From NCBI GenBank assembly GCA_965215025.1, contig CBDCCV010000002.1, positions 930,001 through 994,000 of the forward strand: a DNA stretch of 64,000 nucleotides. Direction: 5' to 3'. Position numbers and translations under genes: made by a program. Of the stretch, positions 52,267 through 60,438 are shown in pieces. The stretch is from CBDCCV01 sp965215025 (lineage in GTDB: Bacteria > Bacteroidota > Rhodothermia > Rhodothermales > Salinibacteraceae). The notes below the pieces were generated by a model. It saw only the letters and a program-made list of their open reading frames with translations. It was not told the DNA's origin and did no database searches. Positions within the stretch are counted from its first letter, which is position 1; every line of letters starts with the position of its first letter.

Positions 52267-52802
52267 GCAGCACCATCTACGATGTCCTTCGTCTCGACGA
52301 GCTGCCCCCTCCCAATGAACCTTCCGATTAGCTCTAACGCGTTCTTGTGAATTCGCTCTCCCGCATGACTCGCACAAGCATCAGTAGCCACGAACGGGAC
52401 AATTCCTTTTTCAAACACATCGACGCTGGTTTTTAAAACACACCCGTCAGTCGCTATCCCACAGAGAACGACATCGCTCCACTGGTTTTTGTGGAATAAC
52501 CGCTCTACTTCAGGTGTGAAGGAGCTGTACGTAGTCTTGTTGAAAACATATCCATTGCTCGTATCGAGACTCTCGTGGAGATCGATCTCAGGTGAGCTTG
52601 AAAGTTTCGACCAGCCAATGAGCTTCCTCCAAAAGCTGTCTTCTTCATTGATGAAACGAGAGAAAAACACATATCCCTCCTTTTCGTGCCAGTAACGCAC
52701 CAGACGATTGATCGCTGGAAGAGCTGACTCTGACTCAGAATTTAAGAACCCGTTTTGCGTGTCGATGACGATGAGGGGAGTTTTTCGCGGGTCTGCATTC
52801 AT
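52263..52802 (-). CDS. Isochorismatase/nicotinamidase-family cysteine hydrolase
   Basis: A 179-residue protein with the Asp-Lys-Cys triad of the family: D in LIVIDTQNGF, K in FNKTTYSSF and C in CGIATDGCVLKTSVD. Members hydrolyse isochorismate, nicotinamide, N-carbamoyl compounds or ureas in the cytoplasm; the substrate here is not evident. It is the first gene of a two-gene unit with the membrane protein downstream. Confidence 0.82.
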   Translation of the reverse strand: MNADPRKTPLIVIDTQNGFLNSESESALPAINRLVRYWHEKEGYVFFSRFINEEDSFWRKLIGWSKLSSSPEIDLHESLDTSNGYVFNKTTYSSFTPEVERLFHKNQWSDVVLCGIATDGCVLKTSVDVFEKGIVPFVATDACASHAGERIHKNALELIGRFIGRGQLVETKDIVDGAA

Positions 52803-52918
52803 GTGTGGTGCACGATATCACATTAAGGCCTGTCGTTAGATGAGGACACCCCTCACATCATGGAGGTTTCTTGAAAGCAGGAGGGACTTTGTAGACATCG
52901 GGGAGGTTGGGCTGACAA

Positions 52919-54232
52919 GGGTAGGTATTCACAAAGAAGGCGTCCCTGTCGTATGGTGAAGTGTTCCCCATCGACTAAGCGACGGCTTCGCCATGCGCCA
53001 AGAACGCCCTCTCGAGCAATGTACGCGTTGGCTGAACATACTGGCAACTCAGTTCCCGAAGCTCTCGCGCGCGCAGGTGCGCACGCTTGCGCTCTGGAGC
53101 TTCGCTGCCACGATCACCCAGCACATTGGTTCTACGACCTGCGCAGGCTTTCTTGCGCGCCTTTTCGATCAGCCGCTGGGCAACTTCCGCCAGCGCCTGC
53201 GCGAGTTCTACTGGGGCGCCGAGCAGAAGCGCGGCTCTTTGCGGCGCGCCCTGGACGTCGAGTTGTGCTTTGCCGTGCTTCTGCGCTGGGTGCTCGCGCT
53301 CAGGCAGGGCAGCAGCAGCACGGTTGTTCTCGCACTCGATGCCACGCTTGTCAGGGACCGCTTGGCGGTGCTCTCGGTCAGCGTCGTCTTCCGAGGCAGC
53401 GCCCTGCCGGTGGCCTGGAAGATCATGCGCGCCAACACCGGAGGCGAGTGGATCGGGCCGTGCCGCAGGCTCTTCGAGCGTCTGGCCGAAGTGGCCCTGC
53501 CGCCGGAGCAGACCGTGCTTGTCTTGACCGACCGGGGCCTTCAGAGCCGGCGCATCTTCAAGGCCATCACCGAGCAGGGCTGGCACCCGGTTATGAGGCT
53601 CACGCGCCTGGGAATGTGGCAAGAGCAAGGGCAAACTCACTGGCGCTCGCTGGAGAAGATTCTCTCCGGGCCGGGGAGCTACTACCTCGGCCAGGGGCAG
53701 CTCTTCAAGACCGATCCGCTGGCGTGCACGCTCTTGGCGCTCTGGCAGGAGGGCTACGACCAGCCGTGGCTTTTGATGACCGACCTTACGCCAGCGCAGT
53801 GCCGCAAGGCCAACCTCAGTGCGAGTTGCTACGGCCTGCGCTCGTGGATCGAACAGGGTTTTCGCTGCCTCAAGTCGGGCGGCTACCACTGCGAGCGCCT
53901 GCGCATCACCGACCCGGCCAGAGCCGAGCGCGTGTGGCTGGTGATGGCCGTCTCGCTGATATGGACCCACGCTCTGGGCAGCACCGCCAAAGACGACGCC
54001 CGAGCCGCCTTGCCCGACCGCCGCGGACTGCTGGGCCTTTTCACCGCCAGCGTGCGCCGGGTGCTTGGTGTGCATCGGTCTGGATGGATCGGGCTGTTGG
54101 TGGCGGCCTTGCGCGGAGAGGACCTGCCGTTTCCGAAGATGCTGGCTCATGCCCCGCTTCCGGCACTGCCGCCGGGCCTTGCATTAGCGTCAAACCTGCT
54201 TCGGCCGAATCCGCCTCCGTGAATACCTACCC
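52919..54232 (+). mobile_element. IS4-family element, intact transposase
   Basis: Bounded by perfect 14-bp inverted repeats GGGTAGGTATTCAC (52919-52932) and its complement (54219-54232). No target duplication is obvious in the flanks. Different in sequence and ends from the IS4-like element at 13620. Confidence 0.85.
52993..54222 (+). CDS. IS4-family DDE transposase
   Basis: A 409-residue intact frame. The DDE-fold pieces are D in VLALDATLVRDRL, D in VLTDRGLQSRRIF and E in YGLRSWIEQGFRCLKSGG. The N-terminus is a helical DNA-binding region. The stop codon lies within the right inverted repeat. Nothing indicates inactivation, so it may be mobile. Confidence 0.9.
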   Translation: MRQERPLEQCTRWLNILATQFPKLSRAQVRTLALWSFAATITQHIGSTTCAGFLARLFDQPLGNFRQRLREFYWGAEQKRGSLRRALDVELCFAVLLRWVLALRQGSSSTVVLALDATLVRDRLAVLSVSVVFRGSALPVAWKIMRANTGGEWIGPCRRLFERLAEVALPPEQTVLVLTDRGLQSRRIFKAITEQGWHPVMRLTRLGMWQEQGQTHWRSLEKILSGPGSYYLGQGQLFKTDPLACTLLALWQEGYDQPWLLMTDLTPAQCRKANLSASCYGLRSWIEQGFRCLKSGGYHCERLRITDPARAERVWLVMAVSLIWTHALGSTAKDDARAALPDRRGLLGLFTASVRRVLGVHRSGWIGLLVAALRGEDLPFPKMLAHAPLPALPPGLALASNLLRPNPPP

Positions 54233-54366
54233 CTACCAGCGGTGGAGCGGGGAGAAGACTGAGAAGCTTCATGGCTACCTCTTGTTAATATTCCATGTGG
54301 AGCAGTGAGGCAAAACTGATGTCGATGACGCACATCGTGAGATCCATCGAATCAGAATTGATTAAC

Positions 54367-57150
54367 TCACTTCAGAAACCTGTCTCCGTTGAAATGAATC
54401 ATGTGCTCGGGCGTGTCCGCGAGCCACACTTCCGTCTCCCAAGCAATCTCCATGAGAAAGTTTTTAAAGGTCGCAAAGTCCGGAAAGGCGCTCACGTAGA
54501 TGCGCTCCAGGCCGACGCTGCTGCCCTCTGCCTCCTGCCCTGATTCGCCGCTGAGCATCTGCTCGAGGTGGCTAAGGCGCGTGAGCGTAACCGGCCCATG
54601 CGAGGTCACAGCCTCGATGAGAAAGAGTCTTCCCTGCTTTTCGTCGTAGAGCACCACGTCCGGCAGTTTATCGTGCTGCGTCAGCTCAAAGCCCAGCGTC
54701 TCCAGCGCCTCGGTCTCTACGTGCAGCGTCTTGTCTTCGGTGTCACCGACGTAGAGCACCTTCGCTCCTGGTGCGAACTCTGGACCAAAGGCGTTAATGA
54801 TGGCCGCCTGAAGTTCGTTGTGCACGCCGGGCGAGAGGCTGTACTCCTTGCCGGAGGCCAACCGCAACGGCACGCGCTCTTTCTCAAGGCGCCGGCGGTG
54901 GCGCTGGATGAGCGCCCGCTGCCCCTCCAGGAAAAGCTTAGCGGCCTCGTCCCACTCCGTACTACCATACTTGCGAATCGTACGGATAGCCGCGTCAGAA
55001 AGGCCGTAGTGGGTATTCGGACTGTTGGTCGGCAGCGTCGGATCATCCGGGTTCTTCACGGCCACGACCGCATCCACGAACTGGTGCATGACTTGGCGGC
55101 GCACGGTCTCGCGCGTGTTCGGCGCATACTGGCGTCCGTAGCGCGCGGCCATCTCATCCATAATCTCGGTGATACCGAGGCTCTGTCGCTGCGCCTTGCT
55201 CCACGGGGTCTCCGGCGAGAGCTGCGCGAGGATCAGGAGCGTGAGCGCGGCCATCTCGCTTTGCTGCCGCCTCGGGAGACCGAGGGTTTTGAGTACGTCC
55301 TGAGCTTCTTGGATTTTTTCCACGCTGAACCGGGTTTCACTGAAGTAGGGAATAGTGTCGGGCAACAAGCCATGCTCTCGCAGCACGTCAAAGACCACAT
55401 GACCTGCCTGCTCATGATTCACTCTGGCGCTGCCGGCTTCGTTGGCGCCCGCCCCCACTGTCTTTGCTTCCGGGGAAAGGCGTGCTCCAATGGCCTGGAT
55501 CGCCTCCAGGGGCGGAAGTGGCAAGACGCGCAGGTCGCCAGCGTTGACCTGTGTGTGCCCGCTCACAAGGCGCATGTAGCGATCCAAGAGTGGGCTACCC
55601 AGTAGTGCTGCGAGGCCGCAGGCCTCCTCTGCGCTCAGACCGCCGCTCTCATCACCTTCGCCATCAGCGTCAGCGGTGCAATAGAGGTAGTTGAGGTGGT
55701 TCTCAAAGCCTACCTGTGCGTGTCCGAAGCCCTCGACAAGAAAAGGCGCAGCCACCATGCGACGCACTTCCTCCTTAGCCGTAAAGCGCCGCATGAGGAC
55801 GTAGTTAGTCGCCGGCACGAGATCAGCGGCACCGTCCTCGAGGGAGATCGCCGGCGCCTTGCCCGCGCGCCGCGCCTCAAGATTAACCTGAAAGGGGCAC
55901 ACGTTATGAAGCCACAGAAGCGGGACGGTTTCTCCAAGGCGAATCTCTTTGCAAAGCGCCTCGCGGCTGCGGAAGGGCACGACGGGGCCGGTCGAGACCT
56001 CAATGCCATGCTCTCTTAGCGAGCCGGGCCACGCGTCTACGGCTTCGATGATGAGACCGTCCAGTTCGCCCGTGGGCAGGCGGAAGACCGGCCGTGCCGG
56101 CGTGCCACCCAGAATACGTGCGAGCGGGAAAGCCTGCAGGCGGTGCAGAGCGCCAAGACCTTCTGTCCCCTCTGATGTCGAGATTACGACGCTGCGGTCT
56201 GGATCAGGAAGACGCTCCCCGCCCGTGCCACGGCGAAACGTAAAGATGAGATTTTCCTGCAAGACCTCGTCGCCTCGGAAGGCGTCCTGGCGCGATTCGA
56301 AAAGGTGCATATGTTCTGGAATCACATGGCGCGTCATGAAGCGGCGAAACTTACCGAAGTACGCGCCGGAGCAGAAGCTACGCGGCACGATGAAAGCGGC
56401 CTGCCCGCCAGGACGCAGGAGCCGCGCGGCAAGCTCCATGAACACCGCATAGACGTTCGACGTGGCGCTAAAATTCTCGGCTGCCTCCCGTCTCGGGTCT
56501 CCGGGCTTCAGCTTAAAGTACGGTGGGTTGGCAATTACCCGGTCGTAGTGGACATCTGTGGGCGCCGCGCCTCCGCGCTGCGACTCGCCGTCGCCTCCCC
56601 CAACTCTATCGGAGGAGGTTCTCTTGGGGAATGCTCCGTCGCCAGATCCTACTTCCTGAAATGCCGCTTCCCGGAAGAGCGTCGGTGCTCCCCCTGTGAG
56701 GTGCGCCAGGATGAAATCTTCCTGCCGCAGATCCAGTTCGACAGTTATACCTCGCTCGGCCGCGCGCTGGGCAGCTGCCTCAAGCCGCCCCTGGGCCACC
56801 TCGAAAAGCGTAAGGTCAGTCTCGAAGCCAACGAGGCGAAAACGCGGAGGGTAGCCGCGCGCAGCAGCGCGCTCGATTACGGCCGCTGCCAATGTGCCGG
56901 AGCCGAGCGCTGGCTCCAGAATGATTTCTCCTGCGCAGACGTTGCCCAGATGCTCTCCCATAAAGCGGGCCACCGCAGGCGGTGTAAGATACTGCCCCTC
57001 GGCCTTGCGCTCTTTTTTTGTCTTATCCCCCAGCACCCTCTGGCCGGCTACGTAGCTCATTTCTACGGGCGACACCGTCCTGTCAGACGCCAGCTCGCCA
57101 GAGGACTTCTCGTCGGGCAGCGCGCCTTCTGCAGCAGTGGGTTGGTTCAA
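54367..57150 (-). CDS. Single-chain BsuBI/PstI-like restriction-modification enzyme
   Basis: A 927-residue protein. Residues 45-520 are an Eco57I-type N6-adenine methyltransferase: motif I LEPALGSGT (79-87) and catalytic NPPY at 208-211, then a target-recognition region. Residues from about 595 match the PstI/BsuBI endonuclease: VEKIQEAQDVLKTLGLPRRQ, PNTRETVRRQVMHQFVDA, GVHNELQAAIINAFG, LPDVVLYDEKQGRLFLIEAV and SHGPVTLTRLSHLE, with a PD...E-type active site near 829-848. Normally these are two genes; here they share one frame without a stop. It should methylate adenine and cut unmodified DNA, perhaps at a CTGCAG-like site. Confidence 0.85.
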   Translation of the reverse strand: MNQPTAAEGALPDEKSSGELASDRTVSPVEMSYVAGQRVLGDKTKKERKAEGQYLTPPAVARFMGEHLGNVCAGEIILEPALGSGTLAAAVIERAAARGYPPRFRLVGFETDLTLFEVAQGRLEAAAQRAAERGITVELDLRQEDFILAHLTGGAPTLFREAAFQEVGSGDGAFPKRTSSDRVGGGDGESQRGGAAPTDVHYDRVIANPPYFKLKPGDPRREAAENFSATSNVYAVFMELAARLLRPGGQAAFIVPRSFCSGAYFGKFRRFMTRHVIPEHMHLFESRQDAFRGDEVLQENLIFTFRRGTGGERLPDPDRSVVISTSEGTEGLGALHRLQAFPLARILGGTPARPVFRLPTGELDGLIIEAVDAWPGSLREHGIEVSTGPVVPFRSREALCKEIRLGETVPLLWLHNVCPFQVNLEARRAGKAPAISLEDGAADLVPATNYVLMRRFTAKEEVRRMVAAPFLVEGFGHAQVGFENHLNYLYCTADADGEGDESGGLSAEEACGLAALLGSPLLDRYMRLVSGHTQVNAGDLRVLPLPPLEAIQAIGARLSPEAKTVGAGANEAGSARVNHEQAGHVVFDVLREHGLLPDTIPYFSETRFSVEKIQEAQDVLKTLGLPRRQQSEMAALTLLILAQLSPETPWSKAQRQSLGITEIMDEMAARYGRQYAPNTRETVRRQVMHQFVDAVVAVKNPDDPTLPTNSPNTHYGLSDAAIRTIRKYGSTEWDEAAKLFLEGQRALIQRHRRRLEKERVPLRLASGKEYSLSPGVHNELQAAIINAFGPEFAPGAKVLYVGDTEDKTLHVETEALETLGFELTQHDKLPDVVLYDEKQGRLFLIEAVTSHGPVTLTRLSHLEQMLSGESGQEAEGSSVGLERIYVSAFPDFATFKNFLMEIAWETEVWLADTPEHMIHFNGDRFLK

Positions 57151-57310
57151 AGCGAGGGTTGGTTTAAGGGCTGGGTGCTCCTGCGCAGTTGATTGCTTCT
57201 CCTAAGCGGAATGCTCGTGCGTAGGCTTTTTCTCACGCACAAAGTAATGAAGCGTGAGCGCCTTCGCCACCGCCATCGTGCACTCACTGCTTTGACTGTG
57301 ACTTGCCGAA

Positions 57311-57409
57311 TGACGTGCCCCCCAATTCTGGACACCCTGCTGAGTTAAAAAAGCGCTGCTTGACGTGCCCCCCAATTCTGGACACCCTGCTGAGTTAAAA
57401 AAGCGCTGC
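57311..57409. repeat. Tandem duplication of the IS3 left end (50-bp period)
   Basis: Units start at 57311 and 57361. The first ends GCGCTGCT, one base longer than in copy 1, where it ends GCGCTGC. Confidence 0.93.
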
Positions 57410-58234
57410 TTCTGAGGTTTCGGTTGGCGTCCAGTTGGACAGGTATTCCGCCGGGGTCAGGTACCCCAGCGAGCTATGCGGGCGATGGCCGTTGTAGGCC
57501 TGACGCCACGCTTCGATGGTCTGCCGAGCGTCGGCCAGCGAAGTAAACCAGTGCAGGTTCAAGCACTCCTCGCGCAGCCTTCCGTTGAACGATTCGACGA
57601 AGGCGTTGTCCGTGGGCGTGCCCGGACGGCTGAAGTCGAGCTTGACTCCGTTCTCGTACGCCCACTGATCTACTGCTTTCGAGGTAAACTCCGTTCCATT
57701 GTCGATGAAGATCACCTCTGGGTAGCCCACCTCTGGGCAGCCGTAAGACGCTACCAAGCACTCAAGCACGGCTACGACGCGGTGTCCGGTGAGCGACTGA
57801 TCGACCTCGATTGCAGGACTCACACGGCTAAAGTGATCCACTAACGTCAGACAGCGGAACCGGCGGCCGTCGGCGAGCTGGTCGTGCACAAAATCCATCG
57901 ACCAGTGCTGGTTGGGCCGGTTTGGTTCAGGCCAAACCGTGCGTGGGCGGCTGGCCTGTTTCTTCCGACTCTTCGTGCGCACCTGCAGACCCTCTTCGCG
58001 ATAAAGACGCTGCACCAGCTTATGGTTGACTCGCCAGCCTTCGCGGCGCAGAAGCGCGTGCAGACGGCGGTACCCGTAGCGAACGTGAACGCCGGCAAGG
58101 TCGCGCAGGCGAATGCGCAACGCGTCGCGGCTCCGGGCTTGGCTCTCGTAGTAGTACGTAGAGCGGCTCAGTCCGACGAGCTGGCAGGCGCGGCGGCGAC
58201 CAACCTCAAAACCGACATGCAGAAAGTCCACCAA
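57395..58234 (-). CDS. IS3-family transposase OrfB, copy 2
   Basis: 279 residues, identical to the protein at 15054-15893, with the same DDE residues (WSMDFVHDQL, FIDNGTEF, AFVESFNG). Intact. Confidence 0.93.
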   Translation of the reverse strand: MVDFLHVGFEVGRRRACQLVGLSRSTYYYESQARSRDALRIRLRDLAGVHVRYGYRRLHALLRREGWRVNHKLVQRLYREEGLQVRTKSRKKQASRPRTVWPEPNRPNQHWSMDFVHDQLADGRRFRCLTLVDHFSRVSPAIEVDQSLTGHRVVAVLECLVASYGCPEVGYPEVIFIDNGTEFTSKAVDQWAYENGVKLDFSRPGTPTDNAFVESFNGRLREECLNLHWFTSLADARQTIEAWRQAYNGHRPHSSLGYLTPAEYLSNWTPTETSEAALF

Positions 58235-58254
58235 GTCGCGCTTATGAGCCGGCT

Positions 58255-58521
58255 TCAGAGCTTTTTTGCGATCACCTCTTGAAGCATGTGCTTGTCGAGC
58301 GAGAGATCGGCGACGAGCTGTTTGAGCCGCTTGTTCTCGCGCTCCAGTTCTTTGAGGCGATTGAGTTCAGCTACACCCATGCCGGCGAACTTGCGCCGCC
58401 ACCGGTAGAACGTCTGCTGGCTGATGCCGAGCTCGCGGCAAATCTCGGCCACGGTCTTGCCGGCCTCGGCCTGGCGCAGGGCGTACCCGATCTGCTCGTT
58501 GGTGAAGGCCTTCTTTTTCAT
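58255..58521 (-). CDS. IS3-family OrfA, copy 2
   Basis: 88 residues, identical to the protein at 15914-16180. The A AAA AAG slip heptamer is at 58261-58267, two codons before its stop. Confidence 0.93.
   Translation of the reverse strand: MKKKAFTNEQIGYALRQAEAGKTVAEICRELGISQQTFYRWRRKFAGMGVAELNRLKELERENKRLKQLVADLSLDKHMLQEVIAKKL
58261..58267 (-). promoter_or_regulatory. Programmed -1 frameshift heptamer, IS3 copy 2
   Basis: Same A-AAA-AAG context as at 15920-15926, two codons before the OrfA stop. Confidence 0.8.
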
Positions 58522-58654
58522 GGTCCCTCTCGTTGGGTTGGGGACCTCAAAGTAGCAAATTCTAACGCAAGCGGCGTGTCCAGTTTTCGGGGGTCAGGTC
58601 AAACACAACCGCACCCTCCAGCCTGAACTCCTCGGTGGAAGCCTACGCGCGAAA

Positions 58655-59371
58655 GTGGTCAGGATGACTGTGCTTTTTGCCATCGGCATTGGCACTGCGC
58701 TACTCGACTTCTTCTTTTTAGCGGGGGTTGCAAGCTTTCTCTTGTCGATGGCTGGCGTTACGTCGACGCCGATTCTCTGGCTCGGTAAAGTAGCGGTTCC
58801 TCTTCTCGTGGTGGGGTACGAGTTAACCGCTGCCGGAGCGGAGAAAAAACGACCTCGCTCTTTCACTTACCTCTTTCCTGCCATCGTCGCCACCTTCGCG
58901 ACCGCTACCTACGTCGCTCACGAGGGCATTACGAGCTTGGATGCCATCACACCCATCCACTGGTTCATGGTACCCGCTGTATTTGGGTTCGGGTTCATGC
59001 TTCACTACCTCGCCATCTGTCTGGCCCCCTATGCCATTGACGGAATGACGATAGCTACTGATCTCAGGCAGGGTTTTGCTTATCACAAAAAACGCCAGAA
59101 CGCCGAGAAGGCGATAGATCTCCTCTGTCTAAAAGTTCTGGCATGGCTCGAGGCATACAGAGTACTGAAACACGACCACGGCATCGATACTATGCCGCCG
59201 TTTTATCTCCTGCCGGCCCTCACGCGCCAACTCTTCAATGAGAAGGTTGGCTACAGCTTCTTCCCAGATCCTCCCGCAGCAAGTTCCGGGGACGGCGCAA
59301 CGTCGCCACCAAGCTGGACTACTCCACGCACTCCAGACGAAGGCGGATGGAACTCCTCGAACTCATACTGA
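58655..59371 (+). CDS. Membrane protein of unknown function, possibly 5'-truncated by IS3
   Basis: Up to 238 residues; GTG at 58655 or ATG at 58664 are possible starts, only 54-63 bp from the IS3 end, so the original 5' region may be lost. Four or five hydrophobic segments (LFAIGIGTALLDFFFLAGVA, VPLLVVGYELTAAGA, LFPAIVATFATATYVAH, VFGFGFMLHYLAICLA) are followed by a soluble tail (LLCLKVLAWLEAYRVL) and a Ser/Pro-rich end. Its last 25 bases overlap the next gene. No family recognised; the company of an ATPase and recombinase suggests part of a mobile element. Confidence 0.5.
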   Translation: MVRMTVLFAIGIGTALLDFFFLAGVASFLLSMAGVTSTPILWLGKVAVPLLVVGYELTAAGAEKKRPRSFTYLFPAIVATFATATYVAHEGITSLDAITPIHWFMVPAVFGFGFMLHYLAICLAPYAIDGMTIATDLRQGFAYHKKRQNAEKAIDLLCLKVLAWLEAYRVLKHDHGIDTMPPFYLLPALTRQLFNEKVGYSFFPDPPAASSGDGATSPPSWTTPRTPDEGGWNSSNSY

Positions 59372-60438
59372 CCCTCGTCATCTTGGCATGGGGAGTGCAG
59401 ATCATGCTCTTCGCCGTCGGCCTTTCCACAACACCCCCCAGCCGGGCACTGGGCTGGATGCTCGGTAGGGTCATTACCGGCACGTATCGCTTCTCGAAGA
59501 TCGCCATCAGAGGATTCGTAGCGGTCATCACGACTGCCTTCCGATACCTTGAACTAACGTGGATCAGTCGAATCGGTCGGTCTCAGCTTATGAGCGAATT
59601 GCGGCTGAGTATTCCTCCAGATCAGAAGATCAGCGCAGTAAGTGCCGAGCAGTTTCTTTCCAGTCTCCCCCGCTCGTTCGGATTGGTAGGCTATGAGATC
59701 ATCGGGACGCCACAGGAAACGATTGTACAGTTCGCCTGCCGCCCCCGACACAGCAGCGGGCTTCGATCACTTCTCGAAGCCTACTTTCCCAACTGCACCG
59801 TCACCGAAGGGATTAGCCTCACGTCTACCTGGCAGAGCACGGAGAACACCGCCCGCAGCATTGTCGAACATGGCCTCTCCAGCGAGTTCGTGCTGCCGGT
59901 ACACACGTTCACGGGCTTCGACGTTGATCCACTCATTCCTGTTTTCAGTGCGCTTGAACACCTCCGTAACGATGAGGCTGGCGTCTTTCAAGTGCTCTTT
60001 CGTCAGCCCCGGCAGCGTCGTATCGGTCGCCTGCTGCGTGCCCAGCTCAAGCAAGAAGACGCGTCTCACTCGCCGAGCAGTCGCCTGTCGAGTGCCCATT
60101 CTCAAAAGATCAGTCGCCCGATCTATGCCGCTTGTGTCCGTATCGCTGCTCGCGCTCCGTCGGAGGAACGCGCTACCCAGATCACCACGCTCCTCGGTGG
60201 AGCGCTGCAGCAGTTTGCTGATCCCGCCCGAAATGCCTTCACGCCACGCTACAACTTCGGCTACACCGTAAGCACCCGTGAGCGCGATCTCATCGAGCGT
60301 GGAGCTTCGCGTGGCGGAATCCTGCTGAATAGTCTTGAGTTGGCCGGCTTGGTGCACCTGCCTTCGTCGTCTGTGCGCTCGCCTAAGCTCACACGCCAGG
60401 CGCAAAGAACGAAAGCCGCTCCGGGGATCGTGACATGA
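59347..60438 (+). CDS. Membrane-anchored partner of the HerA-like ATPase
   Basis: A 363-residue protein with an N-terminal membrane segment (LLELILTLVILAWGVQIMLFAVG) and a second weak one. The soluble part (FLSSLPRSFGLVGYEIIGTPQETIVQFACRP, SLLEAYFPNCTV, YNFGYTVSTRERDL) resembles the N-terminal half found fused to ATPases in some conjugation-like coupling proteins. It overlaps the ATPase gene by 4 bp (ATGA). I infer that the two products form one membrane-bound complex. Confidence 0.55.
   Translation: MELLELILTLVILAWGVQIMLFAVGLSTTPPSRALGWMLGRVITGTYRFSKIAIRGFVAVITTAFRYLELTWISRIGRSQLMSELRLSIPPDQKISAVSAEQFLSSLPRSFGLVGYEIIGTPQETIVQFACRPRHSSGLRSLLEAYFPNCTVTEGISLTSTWQSTENTARSIVEHGLSSEFVLPVHTFTGFDVDPLIPVFSALEHLRNDEAGVFQVLFRQPRQRRIGRLLRAQLKQEDASHSPSSRLSSAHSQKISRPIYAACVRIAARAPSEERATQITTLLGGALQQFADPARNAFTPRYNFGYTVSTRERDLIERGASRGGILLNSLELAGLVHLPSSSVRSPKLTRQAQRTKAAPGIVT

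Larger units (their letters stand above)
57311..58601 (-). mobile_element. IS3-family (IS407-like) element, copy 2
   Basis: Matches copy 1 at 14971-16260 throughout, including orfA, orfB, the slip site and both ends, apart from one extra base in the duplicated left end. Flanks differ completely, which fixes the mobile unit at TGACGTGC to CAGGTCA. Confidence 0.93.

Noticed and set aside
52975..54150. 391-codon minus-strand frame opposite the IS4 transposase
   Set aside because: The plus strand has the DDE residues and ends within the inverted repeat.
54568..55605. 345-codon plus-strand frame opposite the restriction-modification gene
   Set aside because: Antisense to the PstI-like domain; no pattern of its own.
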